Shown one piece after another: positions 61,878-64,000 of a DNA stretch of 64,000 nt (position 1 is its first letter; each line of letters begins with the position of its first letter). A program made the translations under genes and the position numbers. The notes beneath the pieces are model-generated. The model was not told the origin of the DNA. It ran no database searches and worked only from the letters and a program-made list of their open reading frames with translations. The DNA is from Gymnodinialimonas ulvae (GTDB taxonomy: Bacteria; Pseudomonadota; Alphaproteobacteria; Rhodobacterales; Rhodobacteraceae), in the NCBI RefSeq assembly GCF_037543845.1, contig NZ_JBBIFX010000002.1, positions 248,001 through 312,000 on the forward strand, read 5' to 3'.

Positions 61878-63008
61878 ATGACGCATTCATCGACACGTTC
61901 CGATGCGAGCCCGGCGGGCCTGTTCCTTGTGACGCAGCCGGGGCTGGAAGGCCCGTTGGCGGAGGAGGCCCGCGCGGCGGGGTTCACCGGCGTGCGCGCG
62001 GTGCCGGGTGGCGTCGAGGCCGACGGCGGATTGCCCGAGGCGGCGCGGGCCAATCTTCACCTGCGGTGTGCGGTGCGGGTGCTGCTGCGGGTGGCGGAAT
62101 TCCGGGCGATGCATCTGGCGCAATTGGACAAGCGGTCGAAGAAGGTGGATTGGCGTTCGATTCTGTGCCCGGAGGTTCCGGTACGGGTCGAGGCGACGTG
62201 CCGCCGGTCGAAGATTTACGTCAACAAGGCGGCCGTGCAGCGGGTCGAGGGGGGCGTGACGGCGGCGGGCATTCCGATTGCCAAGGAGGCCGAGATCACG
62301 GTGAAGGTGCGCATCGACGACGACCTGTGCACGATTTCGGTGGATACGACCGGTGCGCCGCTGCATCGGCGCGGGCACAAGGAATTTGTCGGCAAGGCGC
62401 CGCTGCGCGAGACGATGGCGGCGGCCTTTCTGCGGGAGATGGGCTTTGACGGCACGCAGGCCGTGGTGGATCCGATGTGCGGATCGGGGACGATTGTGCT
62501 TGAGGCGGCGGAGATTGCGGCGGGGTTGATCCCGGGGCGCTCCAGGGGGTTCGCCTTTGAGAAAATGGCCGAGGGCGGGAGCCTCCGGCGGAGGTATTTG
62601 GAAAGCAAAGAGGGGCCAGCGCGCGCGCAGGGGCCGGCGCGGTTTTTCGGCTTTGACCGCAATGACGGTGCCATTCGTGGCGCGCGCGGAAACGCGGAGC
62701 GAGCCGGGGTGGCGGGTCTTGTGGCATTCGAGCGTGCGGCGGTGAGTGATCTGCTGCCGCCGGAGGGCGTTGCGCCGGGGATCGTTTTGGTGAACCCGCC
62801 TTATGGGGGACGGATTGGGGATCGGAAGCTGTTGTTTGGGTTGTATGGTGCGCTGGGCGCGGTGTTGTCGGCGCGGTTCGGCGGCTGGTCGGTGGGGATT
62901 GTGACGAGTGATGGCGGCTTGGCGAAGGCGACCGGACTGGCGCTGGACGGCGGCGGGCCGGTGGATCATTCGGGGACCAAGGTGCAGTTGTACCGGTGTG
63001 TGTTGTGA
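61878..63008 (+). CDS. THUMP-type class I SAM-dependent RNA methyltransferase (RlmL/TrmN family)
   Basis: This 376-residue enzyme has an N-terminal THUMP-like RNA-binding region and a Rossmann methyltransferase with motif I VVDPMCGSGTIVLEAAEIA and motif IV VLVNPPYGGRIGDRK, the NPPYG of N2-guanine methyltransferases of rRNA or tRNA. Between them, GGSLRRRYLESKEGP is encoded by the dispersed repeat at 62581-62613 and is read in frame in a linker before FFGFDRNDGAI. The gene is preceded by GTCTAG and only weak ribosome-binding sequence. Confidence 0.88.
   Translation: MTHSSTRSDASPAGLFLVTQPGLEGPLAEEARAAGFTGVRAVPGGVEADGGLPEAARANLHLRCAVRVLLRVAEFRAMHLAQLDKRSKKVDWRSILCPEVPVRVEATCRRSKIYVNKAAVQRVEGGVTAAGIPIAKEAEITVKVRIDDDLCTISVDTTGAPLHRRGHKEFVGKAPLRETMAAAFLREMGFDGTQAVVDPMCGSGTIVLEAAEIAAGLIPGRSRGFAFEKMAEGGSLRRRYLESKEGPARAQGPARFFGFDRNDGAIRGARGNAERAGVAGLVAFERAAVSDLLPPEGVAPGIVLVNPPYGGRIGDRKLLFGLYGALGAVLSARFGGWSVGIVTSDGGLAKATGLALDGGGPVDHSGTKVQLYRCVL
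62581..62613 (+). repeat. Dispersed repeat, copy 5, translated inside the methyltransferase gene
   Basis: GCCTCCGGCGGAGGTATTTG followed by GAAAGCAAAGAGG. It matches the reverse complement of the intergenic copy at 27532-27563 and is in frame, encoding LRRRYLESKE between methyltransferase motifs I and IV. Confidence 0.8.
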
Positions 63009-63038
63009 TGGGGGAAGGCCGGTCCCGATCGGCCCGCG

Positions 63039-63698
63039 TCAGAGCTGCAAGCCGAGGAAGATCACCGCGAGCGGTACGGGAGCGACGGCGAGTGCGACAG
63101 TGAGGAGCGTTGTGAGCGGTGAGAAGATGCCGGTGAGGCCAGCCATCATCATGATCCCGCCGCCCCCGCCGATGATCGAATTGCCGGGCGTATTCACCGC
63201 AAGCGCGAGCGCCACGTAGCGATAGCGCAGGCCGAGTTTGCGAATGCCGCCGGGTGCGTCACCCTCGAACAGGGCGAGCCGGTCTTGCGGTGGCAAATCC
63301 GCCGCGCGCGCCACCAGATCGGCGGCCCGCCGCATCCGCACAACCGCCAGCGCCCGGGCCAGCGTTTCGGGCCGCAGGTAGCGCCCGATGGTGAAGGCCA
63401 GCATCATCGCGGCCACGGTGCAGATATAGACCAGCGGCGCGATGATCGGGCCGAACGCGGTGAGCATTGCGATGCCGATCTCGGCGCCGGGCACGAAGGG
63501 GATCGCCAAAAGCAGGATATAGCCAACGGCCACAAACATCACGAAGCGATGCACTTGCTGCTCGTTGTCGGGGCGGATCTGCAGGTCGAGGGCGTCGCGG
63601 ATTTCATGAGCGCCCCAGGTCGCCAGCGCGACCACGCCGATCAGCAGGGCAAGGCGCAGGATAATCCGTGCGAGAGCGCTCGGGGAGCGGGTGGTCAA
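63039..63698 (-). CDS. VTT/DedA-like membrane protein
   Basis: This 219-residue protein has about five hydrophobic segments and the motif FVPGAEIGIAMLTAFGPIIA, related to the VTT (SNARE-associated/DedA/TVP38) family motif. NTPGNSIIGGGGGIMMMAG near the C-terminus is the second family feature. Roles in lipid transport or membrane homeostasis are known for relatives; none is proven here. It starts seven bases after the partial hypothetical gene ends, on the same strand. Confidence 0.78.
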   Translation of the reverse strand: MTTRSPSALARIILRLALLIGVVALATWGAHEIRDALDLQIRPDNEQQVHRFVMFVAVGYILLLAIPFVPGAEIGIAMLTAFGPIIAPLVYICTVAAMMLAFTIGRYLRPETLARALAVVRMRRAADLVARAADLPPQDRLALFEGDAPGGIRKLGLRYRYVALALAVNTPGNSIIGGGGGIMMMAGLTGIFSPLTTLLTVALAVAPVPLAVIFLGLQL

Positions 63699-63705
63699 CG
63701 TCGGT

Positions 63706-64000
63706 TCAGCCCGAGACGGCTGGCGCGTCGGACGGCACGGCGGTGCCGGTGGCCGTTATCTCGATCTGGTTGGTCCAGTACCAGCGCCGCGTGGTCCACG
63801 TGGCGTCGAGGACAATATCGGTGGCGTCGACCCTGCCATGGAACACGACCGTATGGGGCGCGTCGGGGCAGAGGGTCGTGGCGGTGAAGTGAATGACGCC
63901 GTCGATTTCCTTGGTCTGGTACTCGGACCAGCCGAAGTCGCAATAATTCTGGCAATCGACCGACATGAACGTGCCATCGCGAAACACCAGCTCATCCTCC
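63706..64000 (-). CDS. Hypothetical protein, 5' end beyond the window
   Basis: The frame is open to the right edge; 98 codons are inside the window. The visible part includes FMSVDCQNYCDFGWSEYQT (two cysteines), beta-rich sequence and ends TAVPSDAPAVSG. Reading upstream continues as EDELVFRDGTF, so the true start is outside. No domain is recognised; the sequence looks like a small beta-rich domain, perhaps a regulatory or envelope protein. Confidence 0.55.
   Translation of the reverse strand, partial: EDELVFRDGTFMSVDCQNYCDFGWSEYQTKEIDGVIHFTATTLCPDAPHTVVFHGRVDATDIVLDATWTTRRWYWTNQIEITATGTAVPSDAPAVSG

Overview
The window is one contiguous piece of a GC-rich alphaproteobacterial chromosome, most likely from the Rhodobacteraceae (Roseobacter/Rhodobacter group). 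This rests on the gene repertoire and protein style (rimP-nusA-ylxR-infB, TspO, a VPLPA-type C-terminal sorting signal, the SpoIIE-type PP2C response regulator, S-formylglutathione hydrolase with glutathione-dependent formaldehyde dehydrogenase) and on a dispersed CTCCGGCGGAGGTATTT repeat I associate with this family. No rRNA, tRNA, CRISPR array, insertion sequence or prophage was seen. Taxonomy below family level cannot be fixed from the sequence alone.

Layout. 1-5.4 kb (minus): ABC exporter (cut by the left edge), LysE exporter, then hslO, a CoA-type Nudix hydrolase and cca in one overlapping run. 5.5-10.7 kb (plus): nucleotide-sugar cluster (GT4 glycosyltransferase, galE, UDP-glucuronate 4-epimerase, cupin, ugd). 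11-15 kb: two small secreted proteins, a KpsF-type isomerase, a Nudix protein, and a divergent PP2C response regulator / Hpt pair. 15-31 kb: ilvA, argG, an SCP2 protein, a dienoyl-CoA-reductase-like flavoenzyme, a lipoprotein, ilvD, a CPBP protease, accD, folC, and a small cluster with a CAT-like acyltransferase and a cytochrome c lipoprotein. 31-40 kb: ASCH protein, zapE, MFS permease, cyclodeaminase-like protein, HAD phosphatase, fghA, AEC transporter, TetR regulator, NYN/LOTUS protein and the formaldehyde dehydrogenase. 40.3-46.2 kb: I78 inhibitor, then rimP-nusA-ylxR-infB between two strong intrinsic terminators. 46-55 kb: a second copy of the small secreted family, tspO, lytic transglycosylase, dapA, trmO, smpB, sseA, a GNAT protein, an aromatic aminotransferase and a queuosine-precursor transporter (yhhQ). 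54.9-64 kb: a mini-ORF RNA, arfB, an AT-rich SIR2 gene coupled to pncB, a DM13 protein with a divergent TetR regulator, ArsH, a VPLPA-CTERM protein, an rRNA methyltransferase, a VTT-like membrane protein and a partial hypothetical.

Most genes are ordinary core genes. The parts that stand out are: (1) the foreign-looking SIR2 gene whose start overlaps the stop of pncB, so a predicted NAD-consuming enzyme is coupled to an NAD-salvage enzyme; (2) an 18-codon ORF preceded by 17 bases matching the reverse complement of the expected 16S rRNA 3' end, with a possible intramolecular anti-SD and an intrinsic terminator; (3) a leader before yhhQ in which GTTCCG can pair with the CGGAAC ribosome-binding region; (4) a promoter plus intrinsic terminator just before rimP; (5) two distant paralogues of a tiny secreted family; and (6) a dispersed repeat, one copy of which is translated in frame inside an rRNA methyltransferase gene.
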